Source: Pelosinus propionicus DSM 13327 (GTDB lineage: Bacteria > Bacillota > Negativicutes > DSM-13327). From it: a stretch of DNA of 64,000 nucleotides. Within the stretch, counting starts at the first letter, position 1. Each line of letters starts with the position of its first letter. The notes beneath the pieces are model-generated. The model searched no databases. It saw only the letters and a program-made list of their open reading frames with translations, and had not been told where the DNA came from. The stretch spans positions 1 to 64,000 of the forward strand of contig NZ_FOTS01000018.1 of the NCBI RefSeq assembly GCF_900114615.1, written 5' to 3'. Positions 46,511-56,182 of this stretch are shown here, in pieces. The translations under genes and the position numbers were made by a program.

Positions 46511-47734
46511 TCACTGCAAAAGTTGAGAAACAAAAACTAATTGTATCCCTTGAGATTCAATTTCCGGGATCATTTCTTTCACAGCTATCGCAGTATTCAT
46601 CCGAGCATGTCCGATAACAGTTACAGTACCATGCTGGCTTGCCATATCTAAAGCAGTTCGTAATTTCGCCTTAACAGCACTTACCTCATCTGTATTATCA
46701 AGGAATAGTTGATTTTCGCCCGTCTGAATTCCCATTTGCTTGGCAGTCTCAGCTGCTATTGATTGGCTATTAGTACGACTATCAACAAAAAATAAATGAT
46801 TTGCCTTCAAGACAGCAAGTACATCTTTCATCACTCGTCGATCAGCGGTAGCTCTTGAACCTTGATGGTTATTAACCCCAATGATTCCAGGCACAGATTG
46901 AATTGCTTGTTTCACCATGCTTTGAATTTCTTCATCACTCATATTAACGGAAACTGTCAGCTCTTCCGACTGTGCACTTTGCGATAATGGCTCCATCGGC
47001 AAATGCAAAATAACTTGGTTACCTGAACTTAACCCTTTAGCTGCAGCCTCATTACTAAAAGGACGATATGGTATTACAGCAAATGTGATAGGACGATTCA
47101 ACGCAGCAAATGCAGAAATAGATTCCTTATTATAGCCAAAGTCATCAATGATAATCGCCATTTTCCCTTTGATGCTTCCATCATATTTTGCATCTATTTT
47201 ATTTGAAGCTTTTGGATTCAGTGGCTTCCCTTGAGTCAAATAAACTCTATCACTAATGATAGTAACATCTTCTTTTGCTAATTGATCTTTTAAACCAATG
47301 TCAATTCGAACCACAGCCACTCCTTGATAAGTATCCGGCTGGGAAGAAAAGATTTGTCCATCCGCATTATGTACTGCCAATTGAAAACTCTCTTTTATTG
47401 ATTCAACCGATACTTCTGCCGGGACTGTTATCAATAATTGTCTTGTATGCCAGCGAATGCTTCCTTCAATATTTTTTCGCGGAACTTCTTTAGTGAGCTC
47501 TTTTATCTCTCCTGCAGAAAATCCCTTCTTCGCCAGTACAGAGTCAACAGCAATATGTATTTTTTTTGTGGCATCTGTAAAATCAACTACTGCACCAGCA
47601 CCAGTCTTTTCAAGATTGTGTTTGGCAGGATCTTGTTGATTAGAACCATGGAAAAACGTTACATATAAAGACACCATTATTAAAGCAACAATGATTACCA
47701 GCCAAATGCTTCTTCTATCCTTGACTTTTGCCAT
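46511..47734 (-). CDS. divergent polysaccharide deacetylase family protein (YibQ-like), 407 aa
   Basis: An N-terminal membrane anchor (about 9-27, IWLVIIVALIMVSLYVTFF) is followed by a polar extracytoplasmic part. The C-terminal COG2861-type domain (about 195-407) starts KMAIIIDDFGYN and contains FAVIPYRPFS, ILHLPMEPL and GVNNHQGSRAT; the Asp pair and His could hold the metal. The family is related to sugar deacetylases but its substrate is unknown. SD AAGGGAG. It follows the response-regulator gene by 37 nt. Confidence 0.9.
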   Translation of the reverse strand: MAKVKDRRSIWLVIIVALIMVSLYVTFFHGSNQQDPAKHNLEKTGAGAVVDFTDATKKIHIAVDSVLAKKGFSAGEIKELTKEVPRKNIEGSIRWHTRQLLITVPAEVSVESIKESFQLAVHNADGQIFSSQPDTYQGVAVVRIDIGLKDQLAKEDVTIISDRVYLTQGKPLNPKASNKIDAKYDGSIKGKMAIIIDDFGYNKESISAFAALNRPITFAVIPYRPFSNEAAAKGLSSGNQVILHLPMEPLSQSAQSEELTVSVNMSDEEIQSMVKQAIQSVPGIIGVNNHQGSRATADRRVMKDVLAVLKANHLFFVDSRTNSQSIAAETAKQMGIQTGENQLFLDNTDEVSAVKAKLRTALDMASQHGTVTVIGHARMNTAIAVKEMIPEIESQGIQLVFVSQLLQ

Positions 47735-47771
47735 ATATAAATCTCCCTTCTCAATACATCCATTTCCATTA

Positions 47772-48446
47772 TTAGTTACGATTACAACGATATCGATATA
47801 CAGGCCTTCCTACAGCACCGTAGCTAATTTCCACATGCAATAACTCCACACTTTGAAAATACTTAAGATATTTACGAATTGAAACAGGTGACAACCCTAC
47901 ATGATTTGCCATCTCTTCAGCCGTAAATTCATCCTTTTGTTCGAGGATATGTTCCCACACTCGCTTAATGGTATTACGATCTAATCCTTTAGGCAGTTCG
48001 CCTTCAATTTGAGAATGTCTTGCAAATATCTGCTGATCTAAATGATTTTGCGATAAATTAGAGGCCTCCTGCATGAACTGTAAACGTTTTTTAAAATTAA
48101 TTAATGCCGCCTGCATTCGGTCAAATTCAAAAGGTTTTATTAAATAATCAACTGCGCCATGCCTAAGAGCCATTTGGATACTTTGATTATCTCTTGCAGC
48201 AGAGACTACAATAACATCCACATTATATTCTTGCTGACGAACCGCAGATAATAACTCTAATCCATTCATGTTCGGCATAAAAATATCCAATAACACCAAG
48301 TCAATATTCTTTGCCTTAAGAGCTGCCAAGGCTTCCTCTCCATTTTTTACGATCCCATAAAATAAAAAGCCTTCTACCCGTTCAACATAACGCCGATTCA
48401 ATTCCGCAACCATAGGATCATCTTCTACAATTAAGACCTTTATCAT
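47772..48446 (-). CDS. CitB/DcuR-type response regulator, 224 aa
   Basis: Cytoplasmic regulator with an N-terminal receiver domain: acidic pair ED at 8-9, phospho-acceptor Asp54 in LLDIFMPN, Lys104 in LIKPFEF. A linker leads to a C-terminal HTH of the DcuR/CitB kind (EEMANHVGLSPVSIRKYLKYF). SD AAAGGGGAATCAGC. Its partner is most likely the DcuS/CitA-like kinase at 50141-51754, although an NDH-2 gene lies between them. Such pairs sense di- or tricarboxylates and turn on their uptake. Confidence 0.93.
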   Translation of the reverse strand: MIKVLIVEDDPMVAELNRRYVERVEGFLFYGIVKNGEEALAALKAKNIDLVLLDIFMPNMNGLELLSAVRQQEYNVDVIVVSAARDNQSIQMALRHGAVDYLIKPFEFDRMQAALINFKKRLQFMQEASNLSQNHLDQQIFARHSQIEGELPKGLDRNTIKRVWEHILEQKDEFTAEEMANHVGLSPVSIRKYLKYFQSVELLHVEISYGAVGRPVYRYRCNRN

Positions 48447-48642
48447 GCTGATTCCCCTTTACAACGTCTCACGTTATCATTTACACTTATCTTCTCATGA
48501 ACTCAAATATCATAATCACATTTTTGAAAATACTTATTACATTTTTTACTTTACAAAAATATAATTTGACCTTATCCAAACAGAAAGACTTGTCCTATGC
48601 TTACCTCAATCCCTAAGCAAAAGTTCAAGTCTTATAACTTAC

Positions 48643-48664
48643 AGTGTATTTATTATAATACACT
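48643..48664. repeat. 8-bp inverted repeat upstream of the response regulator gene
   Basis: AGTGTATT, six nt, AATACACT. It lies in the 256-nt gap between the NDH-2 and regulator genes, 39 nt past the NDH-2 stop. There is no T-run. It may be a hairpin or an operator. The rest of the gap shows nothing clear. Confidence 0.4.
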
Positions 48665-48702
48665 CTATTCTATTTGTATACTTGCAATTTTCTGAATGCT
48701 TG

Positions 48703-49959
48703 CTATTGCCGAGTGATGATACGTACTACTCTTTCATAAACGAGATAATCCCACATCCATTTTACAAAGACAACTGCCCGATTGCGGAAATCAATAAGAC
48801 GTAAAATATGCACTAACGACCATATAGACCAAGCAATGAATCCATGGGTTTTAAATGCCCCCATATGCACCACGGCTGCATTGCGACCAATCGTTGCCAT
48901 ATTGCCTACATCTTTGTACAAGAACTTCTTAAGCTCTTTGCCACGAATTAAGTTTCGTATATTTTTTGCTGTAATATCGGCTTGTTGTATCGCCACAGGT
49001 GCTATCATAGGCAAAGGCCGTTCTCCTTGTACATAATGAGCTGCATCACCAATCACAAACACTTCAGGACGATTTGGTAATTGCAAGAAATCATTTACAA
49101 TAGCTCGTCTCATACTAGCCTGTTCAATGTCTAAGGTATCCAGCAAAGCATTCGCTTTTACTCCCGCTGCCCAAACAACAGTATAGGTTGGAATGACTTC
49201 GCCACCTTTTAGACTCATTTTTTCTCCATCATAATCGGTAACCTGAACACACATACGCACTTCTACATGTTTGCGGATTAGGGTTTCTACAGTGACCTCC
49301 CGCAGTTCTTCTGGCATAGTAGCTAACAATTTGTCAGAAGCTTCAACCAGCATAATGCGTACTTCTTTAAAATTCAAATGATGATATTCTCGAATCATTA
49401 CATGATAAATAAGTTCAGATAAAGCACCAGCTGATTCTACCCCAGTAGGACCGCCACCTACAATCACAAAGGTCAGTAGCGCTCGGCGCTTATCCGCATC
49501 TTTTTCATGAGCAGCCAGTTCAAACATACGTAGTACATGATTACGAATTGTTACTGATTCATCTAAGTTTTTCATGCCAAAGCCATTGGCCTCCATGGAT
49601 TTCATTCCAAAATAATTTGTCATTCCACCTACTGCCACAATAAGATAATCATAAGCAATGCTGCCGGTGTTCATAGTCACTACTTTATTATCAAAATCCA
49701 CATCTGATACCTCCGCTAAGCGAAAGTCCACATTCTTTTGCTCTCTAAAGATGGCTCGGACAGGGTAGGCTATATCATCCACTGACAAACCAGCCGTTGC
49801 CACTTGATATAATAAGGGCTGAAATAAATGATAGTTATACTTATCAATCAGAGTAATTTTAACATCTTGTTTTGCTAATGCTCTTGCTGTGCGAATTCCT
49901 CCAAAACCAGCGCCAATAATTACAACATGCGGCTTCTTTACCACCGCTTCATTTGGCAT
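48703..49959 (-). CDS. ndh: type II NADH dehydrogenase (NDH-2), 418 aa
   Basis: A membrane-associated flavoprotein that oxidises NADH and reduces quinone without pumping protons. FAD motif VVIIGAGFGGIRTARAL near 11-27, NADH motif FVIVGGGPTGVESAGAL near 165-181, FAD-contact segment FVIGDAAHY, and a C-terminal amphipathic stretch (MWDYLVYERVVRII) that would dock to the membrane. SD GTGGAGGTG. It lies between the genes of a two-component pair. The quinone used is unknown. Confidence 0.92.
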   Translation of the reverse strand: MPNEAVVKKPHVVIIGAGFGGIRTARALAKQDVKITLIDKYNYHLFQPLLYQVATAGLSVDDIAYPVRAIFREQKNVDFRLAEVSDVDFDNKVVTMNTGSIAYDYLIVAVGGMTNYFGMKSMEANGFGMKNLDESVTIRNHVLRMFELAAHEKDADKRRALLTFVIVGGGPTGVESAGALSELIYHVMIREYHHLNFKEVRIMLVEASDKLLATMPEELREVTVETLIRKHVEVRMCVQVTDYDGEKMSLKGGEVIPTYTVVWAAGVKANALLDTLDIEQASMRRAIVNDFLQLPNRPEVFVIGDAAHYVQGERPLPMIAPVAIQQADITAKNIRNLIRGKELKKFLYKDVGNMATIGRNAAVVHMGAFKTHGFIAWSIWSLVHILRLIDFRNRAVVFVKWMWDYLVYERVVRIITRQ

Positions 49960-50140
49960 ATTTATACACCTCCACTAATTTAATTTGTATGCGATTATAT
50001 ATAAACATTAATTACTTTAAAACCAATAAGTGTATTGTAATGGAATGAAACAAATAATTGTACATTATAAATATTTAATAAACAATAACTAACTTAAATA
50101 AGTAGACTCATATCGATAAACTCGAATGATCTTTTCAAAT

Positions 50141-51754
50141 TTATGGGGGTTCTTTCTCCTTCACTGCATAAGGAATAGTTACCATAAATATCGTACCTTC
50201 TCCTGGCCTACTTTCAAATTCAATAGTTCCTTTAAGGCGTTCTAAACTGCGTTGCACTAGATGGAGACCAAAGCCTCGGTTTCCATCCTTACTAGATATG
50301 CCTTTTTCAAACAAAGTATTGCTTACTTCTGGCAATATTCCTTCTCCCGTATCACTTACGTGAATTGATAATGTTTCTTTATCATAATACATATGCAGCT
50401 CGATCTCTTTATAAGGACTACTACTCACTGCATCAAAAGCATTTTCTATTAAATTACCAATAATCGTTACCATTTCATGAATCACTTCATTATTCCAAGG
50501 CTTAGGCACATAAGTTTCCTCAGCTAAATTCATAATTACATTTTTTTCCCTTGATAAACTTAACTTACTTAGAATAAACCCCGCTAGAAGAGGTTCTCTA
50601 ATACGTTTGGTAACAAAACTAATTTCTTCTTCATGCTCAGAAGCAATTTTATTAATGTAACTTGCTAATTGCGAGTAACTTTTCAATTTGACTAGTCCTA
50701 ATATAACATGCAGCTGATTCATAAATTCATGAGCCCTCGCTCTAAGAGCATCTACATAATCCTGAACACCCGTAAGCTGCTCTGCAAGATCTTTTACTTC
50801 TGTCTTGTCCCGAAATGTAGATATAGCTCCCACTACTTTTCCATTTACAATCATGGGGAGGCAGTTGGCAATAACAGGTGAACCATGGAACTCTTGCTCT
50901 TGATCTACTTGCGCTACACCAGAGTCAATAACATCTAGTAAATTCGTATTTTGTACATAGCTTGTAATGGATTTCCCTACCGGGCTATCATCTTTACCTG
51001 TCAAGCCTAATATGCGTATGGCTTCAGCATTTACCAATGTAATTATTCCTCGACTATCGACAGCAAGAATTCCCTCATATACCGATTGGAGCATAGCATT
51101 ACGTTCCTCCAGTCGATTAGCAATCGCCTCTGGTTCAAGACCGAATAAAATATTTTTAACATTTTTTGACAGAAAGTAAGCACCGATAATGCCAATGATC
51201 ATACCAATAACAATTGCTAAAAATAGTGCTTTTTGTGTCTCCTTTTCTAAAATTTTTATATTATCCATTAAGACACCAACCACTACTACTCCTATTTGCT
51301 CACCTTCAGGAGTAAACACAGGCACAAATGCCCTTAATGCATCTCCTAACGTTCCTTTAGCCACTGAAACATACTCTTTACCTGCTAATGCTTCCGCTTC
51401 ATCTCCACCAACAAATTTTTGACCAATTTTTTCAAAATTAGGATGCGATTTACGAATTCCCTTCATATCCAAAATCACTATATATTCAACTTCAGCTGCA
51501 ACGCCACTCTCATTAGCATATTTCTGCATAGCCTCTATATTCTTTTCTTCTACTAAACCTTCAACTACAAGAGGTGATTTTACAATAAGGTGAGCAACAC
51601 TTGCAGCTTTCCTGGCTGTCGCCTTTTGTGCATCAAATTCAATATTCTGAGACACTAATATATTCGTAATTAACAATGCTATGGCTACAACCGCGAATGT
51701 TAGCAACATAATCTTAGTTTGCAATTTTAAGTTCCTATGTAAGAACAAAAACAC
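50141..51754 (-). CDS. CitA/DcuS-type sensor histidine kinase, 537 aa
   Basis: Membrane sensor kinase: TM1 about 14-34, an extracytoplasmic sCache-type domain about 35-175, TM2 about 178-198, a cytoplasmic PAS domain about 215-325, a Spo0B-like dimerisation helix with the His motif ARAHEFMNQLHVI, and the HATPase domain with N-box NLIENAFDAV, GDTGEGI-like DTGEGILPE and GNRGFGLHLVQ. The start is a GTG just after AAGGCGGT. Known relatives bind citrate or C4-dicarboxylates. The cognate regulator is probably the one at 47772-48446. Confidence 0.93.
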   Translation of the reverse strand: MFLFLHRNLKLQTKIMLLTFAVVAIALLITNILVSQNIEFDAQKATARKAASVAHLIVKSPLVVEGLVEEKNIEAMQKYANESGVAAEVEYIVILDMKGIRKSHPNFEKIGQKFVGGDEAEALAGKEYVSVAKGTLGDALRAFVPVFTPEGEQIGVVVVGVLMDNIKILEKETQKALFLAIVIGMIIGIIGAYFLSKNVKNILFGLEPEAIANRLEERNAMLQSVYEGILAVDSRGIITLVNAEAIRILGLTGKDDSPVGKSITSYVQNTNLLDVIDSGVAQVDQEQEFHGSPVIANCLPMIVNGKVVGAISTFRDKTEVKDLAEQLTGVQDYVDALRARAHEFMNQLHVILGLVKLKSYSQLASYINKIASEHEEEISFVTKRIREPLLAGFILSKLSLSREKNVIMNLAEETYVPKPWNNEVIHEMVTIIGNLIENAFDAVSSSPYKEIELHMYYDKETLSIHVSDTGEGILPEVSNTLFEKGISSKDGNRGFGLHLVQRSLERLKGTIEFESRPGEGTIFMVTIPYAVKEKEPP

Positions 51755-51830
51755 ACCGCCTTACTTTCTAAAAGATATCTCTATTATAAAAATCTAACGG
51801 GCAAAAAACAAGAAGAACAAACTCATTTTA

Positions 51831-51876
51831 AAATATCCAGAGAGAAAACCTTGTTTCTCACTGGATATTTTTTACT
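51831..51876. terminator. bidirectional terminator after the SagB-like gene
   Basis: ATATCCAG/CTGGATAT and GAGAAA/TTTCTC pair around a short loop, with T-rich tracts on both flanks. It separates the SagB-like gene from the kinase gene. Confidence 0.75.
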
Positions 51877-51901
51877 ACTTATTTTACCTAACTAAGATCT
51901 G

Positions 51902-52639
51902 CTATCTTTTTCCTAAAGCAGCTATATAGATAATAAATTGTTCCTCGCCATCGAGTCCAACAACAGCATTTAGCTGCTCATCATCAAATGCCGCAACAGC
52001 ACATACTCCACAGCCAACAACTTGTGCCGATAAATATAAGTTCTGACAAACATGTCCTGCATCCAAATGCAAGTAACGATATCCCCTTTCTCCATAGCGC
52101 CATTTCATACGACTTGCTTGCGCCCCCCAAAGAAAAGTTACTGCACTTTTAGCAATAAAATTCTGACCCAAACATGCTTTTGTTATTTCCGCGGAAACAT
52201 GCTCTGCCAAATTTACTTCTATTAACTTATGCTCAATAGCTAAAAAACGATATAAACCTGGTTTAATGCCTTCTACGTTATGAATGAGTAGATATGTCTC
52301 AAAAGCATGCCGCGCACCTGCCGATGGAACTGTTCGCAAAGTAGCCTGATTCCCTAATATTTGCTTTACGCCCTGAGTACACCACAATAGATAAGATAGT
52401 TCCAATAAACTGATTGGTTCATCTTGGTAATCACGGATACTGGATCTAAGTTCGATTAGAGCCATAAAATCGATTGTAATCGGTGGTATTTCTTCTGGCA
52501 TTGGTAAATCAATGATCTTATTTTTTTCATCATACGCGCTTTGCAATGATGGCTGAGCTACCATCCTTTCAGAGTCTTTCTGCTCCATATTCTTATAGCG
52601 AGTTTGCACCATAAATTCATTTCCGATGGGCTTTATCAT
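51902..52639 (-). CDS. SagB/ThcOx-type nitroreductase-fold oxidoreductase, 245 aa
   Basis: An FMN-dependent member of the nitroreductase superfamily, SagB/ThcOx branch. IELRSSIRDYQDEPISLLELSYLLW matches the family start, and RTVPSAGARHAFETYLL and LDAGHVCQNLYLSAQVVGCGVCAVAAFDDE the core. In peptide-modification clusters this fold makes azoles, but no YcaO or precursor gene is present here, so a stand-alone oxidoreductase is more likely. The ATG at 52639 has the SD GAGGTG at good distance; the ORF start at 52645 lies on the SD. Confidence 0.88.
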   Translation of the reverse strand: MIKPIGNEFMVQTRYKNMEQKDSERMVAQPSLQSAYDEKNKIIDLPMPEEIPPITIDFMALIELRSSIRDYQDEPISLLELSYLLWCTQGVKQILGNQATLRTVPSAGARHAFETYLLIHNVEGIKPGLYRFLAIEHKLIEVNLAEHVSAEITKACLGQNFIAKSAVTFLWGAQASRMKWRYGERGYRYLHLDAGHVCQNLYLSAQVVGCGVCAVAAFDDEQLNAVVGLDGEEQFIIYIAALGKR

Positions 52640-52741
52640 GATCACACCTCTAACTTTTATATGAATGGATTATTCTAAGTATACTATCTCTATTCTTCAC
52701 CACCCCTTAAAAAAAATCCTTCCAGCTGCTATTTTGTAAAA

Positions 52742-52776
52742 TAAAAAACTGCCAATCATTGGGACTGACAGTTTTA
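52742..52776 (-). terminator. terminator of the his operon
   Basis: AAAACTG/CAGTTTT with inner CA/TG pairs around a loop, followed on minus by TTTTTTATTTT. It lies about 20 nt past the hisI stop. Confidence 0.75.
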
Positions 52777-52795
52777 TTCCATTACAAACTAACCT

Positions 52796-53452
52796 CTATT
52801 TTCTTCTTTTTTGCAGTTCTTCCAATAGTTCACTGATATTTATATTATGATACACTAAAAGCACTAAACAATGGTACCAGAGGTCTGCCATTTCATATAA
52901 TACTTCTTCCTTACTATTATTTTTTGAAGCAATAATGGTTTCAGCTGCCTCTTCTCCTACTTTCTTTAGTATTTTATCCTGGCCTTTATCAAAGAGATAA
53001 GTGGTATAAGAACCAGCTTGTGGATTTCGCTTACGGTCATTCACTACATGGTACAAATCGTGTAAAATAGTGGACACGGATTGTCCGTAAACAGGCGGTA
53101 TCGTTACCGCTGTTTCGCCTTCCACTTTCTGCGGAACAATTGTACGCCTGAAACAAGATAATGTTCCTTCATGACATGCAACCCCGACTTGCTCTACTTT
53201 GATCAACAGAGTATCCCCGTCACAATCATAATACATCTCTTGCACCTTTTGCACATGTCCAGAGGTTTCTCCCTTTTGCCATAAACTTTGGCGACTCCTA
53301 CTAAAAAACCAAGTAACTCCTGTTTCTACAGTTTTTAATAATGACTCTCTATTCATATAGGCTAGCATAAGAACAATTCCGGTCTGTTCCTGTTGGATAA
53401 TCGCCGGAACTAAACCATTATTATCAAATTTAATTTGATCTATAGTATTCAT
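52796..53452 (-). CDS. hisI: bifunctional phosphoribosyl-AMP cyclohydrolase / phosphoribosyl-ATP pyrophosphatase, 218 aa
   Basis: HisIE fusion catalysing steps 2 and 3 of histidine synthesis. The N-terminal HisI part (about 1-110) has the metal and catalytic segments [22 protein letters not shown] and [21 protein letters not shown]. The C-terminal HisE part (about 120-218) has [15 protein letters not shown] and [10 protein letters not shown]. Its ATG overlaps the hisF stop by 4 nt. Last gene of the operon. Confidence 0.97.
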   Translation of the reverse strand: MNTIDQIKFDNNGLVPAIIQQEQTGIVLMLAYMNRESLLKTVETGVTWFFSRSRQSLWQKGETSGHVQKVQEMYYDCDGDTLLIKVEQVGVACHEGTLSCFRRTIVPQKVEGETAVTIPPVYGQSVSTILHDLYHVVNDRKRNPQAGSYTTYLFDKGQDKILKKVGEEAAETIIASKNNSKEEVLYEMADLWYHCLVLLVYHNINISELLEELQKRRK

Positions 53453-54207
53453 AACCGTACCTCCACACCTTTTGATTTCAGATATTGTTTTACCTGTCCA
53501 ACAGTAAATTGCCCAAAGTGAAAAACAGAAGCTGCTAATACGGCGTCAGCCTTACCTGCCGTAAGTACATCATAAAAATGTACCATATCTCCTGCCCCCC
53601 CTGATGCAATAACAGGTACGCCAACTGCTTCCGAAACAGCTCTTGTCAATTTAATATCATAACCATCTTTCGTTCCATCCTTATCCATACTGGTTAAAAG
53701 AATTTCTCCTGCTCCCATCGCTGTTGCCTGCTTCACCCAATCTAATACGTCGAGTCCGGTGGGAGTACGTCCTCCATTTATATATACTTCCCATGCATCT
53801 TCGCCTCTTTGTCTGGCATCAACAGCCAGAACAATGCATTGGCAGCCAAAGCGCTTTGCCCCTTCGGCAATTAACTCTGGATTCTTGATAGCAGCTGTAT
53901 TGAGAGATACCTTATCCGCACCAGCTTTTAGCATTTTACGAATGTCTTCAACTGTTCGAATTCCGCCTCCTACCGTAAATGGAATAAAGACCTGAGATGC
54001 AGTTTGCTCTACCATTTGCACCATTGTCTTTCTTTCCTCATAAGAAGCTGTAATATCTAAAAATATTAATTCATCTGCAAGTTCTTTATCATAGATAGAC
54101 GCCAATTCCACTGGATCGCCAGCATCCCTGAGTCCTACAAAATTTGTACCTTTAACGACTCTCCCATCCTTCACATCCAGACAAGGAATTATCCTTTTTG
54201 TATACAT
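53449..54207 (-). CDS. hisF: imidazole glycerol phosphate synthase subunit HisF, 252 aa
   Basis: The cyclase subunit that closes the imidazole ring with ammonia from HisH. (beta-alpha)8 barrel: [15 protein letters not shown] with catalytic Asp near 11, the second catalytic Asp in [12 protein letters not shown], and phosphate sites VGGGIR and ASGGAGD. The ATG at 54207 follows GGGGAGAG; the longer ORF (54246) lacks an SD. Follows hisA by 4 nt. Confidence 0.98.
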   Translation of the reverse strand: MYTKRIIPCLDVKDGRVVKGTNFVGLRDAGDPVELASIYDKELADELIFLDITASYEERKTMVQMVEQTASQVFIPFTVGGGIRTVEDIRKMLKAGADKVSLNTAAIKNPELIAEGAKRFGCQCIVLAVDARQRGEDAWEVYINGGRTPTGLDVLDWVKQATAMGAGEILLTSMDKDGTKDGYDIKLTRAVSEAVGVPVIASGGAGDMVHFYDVLTAGKADAVLAASVFHFGQFTVGQVKQYLKSKGVEVRL

Positions 54208-54211
54208 GATT

Positions 54212-54940
54212 TCACTCTCCCCGCAGCAGACGCAAAGCATCAGCAAGTTTTAGACTTCCTGTATAAATGGCCTTACCGACAATCACTCCTTCGATGCCAT
54301 CACTTGCTGCTTTCTTTATCTCTTCAATATCTGATAAATCACGAACCCCTCCTGAAGCAATGACTGGAATCCCAGATGATTTTGCTAAAGCTGCCGTTCC
54401 AGGAATGTTCACACCTGATAAAGTACCATCCCGAGAGATATCGGTATAGATAATTCTTGCTACACCGACTTGGGCCATTTTCCTAGCTAATTGTTCCGCT
54501 TCAATTCCACCAGTAATGCCCCAACCTTCTACAGCAACCATACCGCCACGAGCATCAATTCCCACGACGATGCGGTCACCATACTTCTCACATGCTGCTG
54601 CGACTAAATCAGGCTGTTTAACGGCGACTGATCCTAAAATAACTCGTGCTACCCCAACTTCCAAAAATTGCGCAATCGTGTCTAAATTTCGTATACCGCC
54701 ACCTAATTGAACAGGAATCCTTACATTTTTTATTATATTCGCAATCACATCTAAATTTACAGGCCTACCCGCTAAAGCACCATCCAAATCAACCAAATGT
54801 AGATATTCCGCACCTTGATTTACCCATTGAACCGCCATATCCAAGGGATTATCGGCAAATATAGTTTCTTTATCGAAACGTCCCTCTGTCAACCGAACAC
54901 ATTTTCCATTTCGAATATCAATTGCTGGAAAAACAATCAT
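54212..54940 (-). CDS. hisA: ProFAR isomerase HisA, 242 aa
   Basis: Isomerises ProFAR to PRFAR. (beta-alpha)8 barrel with catalytic Asp8 in [14 protein letters not shown], the other acid in [12 protein letters not shown], and phosphate sites LGGGIR and ASGGVRD. The start overlaps the hisH stop by 4 nt. Normal length. Confidence 0.98.
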   Translation of the reverse strand: MIVFPAIDIRNGKCVRLTEGRFDKETIFADNPLDMAVQWVNQGAEYLHLVDLDGALAGRPVNLDVIANIIKNVRIPVQLGGGIRNLDTIAQFLEVGVARVILGSVAVKQPDLVAAACEKYGDRIVVGIDARGGMVAVEGWGITGGIEAEQLARKMAQVGVARIIYTDISRDGTLSGVNIPGTAALAKSSGIPVIASGGVRDLSDIEEIKKAASDGIEGVIVGKAIYTGSLKLADALRLLRGE

Positions 54941-55545
54941 AATTTCATCTCCTTAAAGTTAGCCAGCATCGCCAAACCAATACTACCTGATTTTTCTGGA
55001 TGGAATTGTACTGCCTGTATATTGTCCCGCCCAACAGCAGCTGTTACAGAACCACCATAATCAGCAACTGCCGTAATCAAACTTGCATCTTCAGGTACCG
55101 CATGAAAGCTGTGAACGAAATATACATAGGATTCTTGAGGTATATTCTCAAACAATGGACTCTTACCAGCAAAAGATATACTATTCCACCCCATATGAGG
55201 AATTTTTAACGCAGGAGCCTGTATTTTACGTACCATACCAGGAAAAAGTCCCAACCCTTTTACTTCAGGATCTTCTTCACTGCCTTCAAACAAAACTTGT
55301 AATCCCAGGCAGATAGAAAGAAAAGGAGTCCCCTTCGCAACTACCTCATGAATAGCATCAATCATGTGATAGGCTTTAAGATTCTCCATGCAATCGCCAA
55401 AGGCACCGACGCCTGGCAATACTACTTTATCAGCTGCTGTAACAATCTCCGGCTCGCTGGTAACTTGAGCCTTTGCCCCTAATTTAGCAAGCGCCTTTTC
55501 TACACTATATAAATTACCCATACCATAATCAATAATAGCAATCAT
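54937..55545 (-). CDS. hisH: imidazole glycerol phosphate synthase glutaminase HisH, 202 aa
   Basis: The glutamine amidotransferase partner of HisF. Nucleophile Cys in LSICLGLQVLFEGSEE, and His and Glu in VQFHPEKSG near the C-terminus. The oxyanion-hole segment appears as LPGVGAFGDCM. Translational coupling to hisA (4-nt overlap). Confidence 0.98.
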   Translation of the reverse strand: MIAIIDYGMGNLYSVEKALAKLGAKAQVTSEPEIVTAADKVVLPGVGAFGDCMENLKAYHMIDAIHEVVAKGTPFLSICLGLQVLFEGSEEDPEVKGLGLFPGMVRKIQAPALKIPHMGWNSISFAGKSPLFENIPQESYVYFVHSFHAVPEDASLITAVADYGGSVTAAVGRDNIQAVQFHPEKSGSIGLAMLANFKEMKL

Positions 55546-55556
55546 AGTTACCCCTC

Positions 55557-56144
55557 CTATAGCATCCCTTTACTCGACATCACTCCAACAATTCTCTCAT
55601 CGATAGACGCAGCTTCATCAAGAGCCCTGCCCAACGCCTTAAATATCGCTTCTACGATGTGGTGAGAGTTTTTACCTGATAGTAGGCGCACATGTAAAGT
55701 TAGCCCCGCATGTACAGTTAAGGCCCTTAAAAATTCTTCTGTTAATTCACTATCAAAATCACCGATTCTTTCCGAAGGTATCGCTACATCAAAAACAAGA
55801 AAGGGACGACCACTAATATCTAAAGATACCATTGCTAAGGCTTCATCCATAGGTACAAAAGCAGTACCATATCGTTTAATACCATTTTTATCACCTAACG
55901 CTTTTGTCAGAGCCTGGCCTAAGACAATTCCTGTATCTTCCACAGTATGATGTCCATCTACCTGTAAATCTCCTTGCGCAATGAGCTGCAAATCCATAAA
56001 GCCATGTTTGGTAAGCAGCAGTAACATATGGTCAAAAAAACCGATCCCTGTTGCGATTTCACTTTTACCAGTTCCGTCAATATTTAATGTAGTTGAGATA
56101 TTTGTTTCAGCGGTTTGCCGCCTCATTGTCGCAGTACGCATCAT
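55557..56144 (-). CDS. hisB: imidazoleglycerol-phosphate dehydratase HisB, 195 aa
   Basis: Monofunctional HisB dehydratase. Metal-binding histidine motifs [13 protein letters not shown] and DGHHTVEDTGI, then GKNSHHIVEA. The ATG at 56144 follows AGAGGAGG and gives the usual 195 aa; the ORF from 56162 begins on the SD. Eleven nt upstream of hisH. Confidence 0.97.
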   Translation of the reverse strand: MMRTATMRRQTAETNISTTLNIDGTGKSEIATGIGFFDHMLLLLTKHGFMDLQLIAQGDLQVDGHHTVEDTGIVLGQALTKALGDKNGIKRYGTAFVPMDEALAMVSLDISGRPFLVFDVAIPSERIGDFDSELTEEFLRALTVHAGLTLHVRLLSGKNSHHIVEAIFKALGRALDEAASIDERIVGVMSSKGML

Positions 56145-56182
56145 TTGGCCTCCTCTTTCCAATTATTTAAAAATATCTTATA

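Noticed and set aside
51902-52639. Part of an azole-forming peptide (RiPP) cluster because of the SagB-like fold
   Set aside because: No YcaO, SagC or precursor peptide gene is nearby; the neighbours are kinase and histidine genes.
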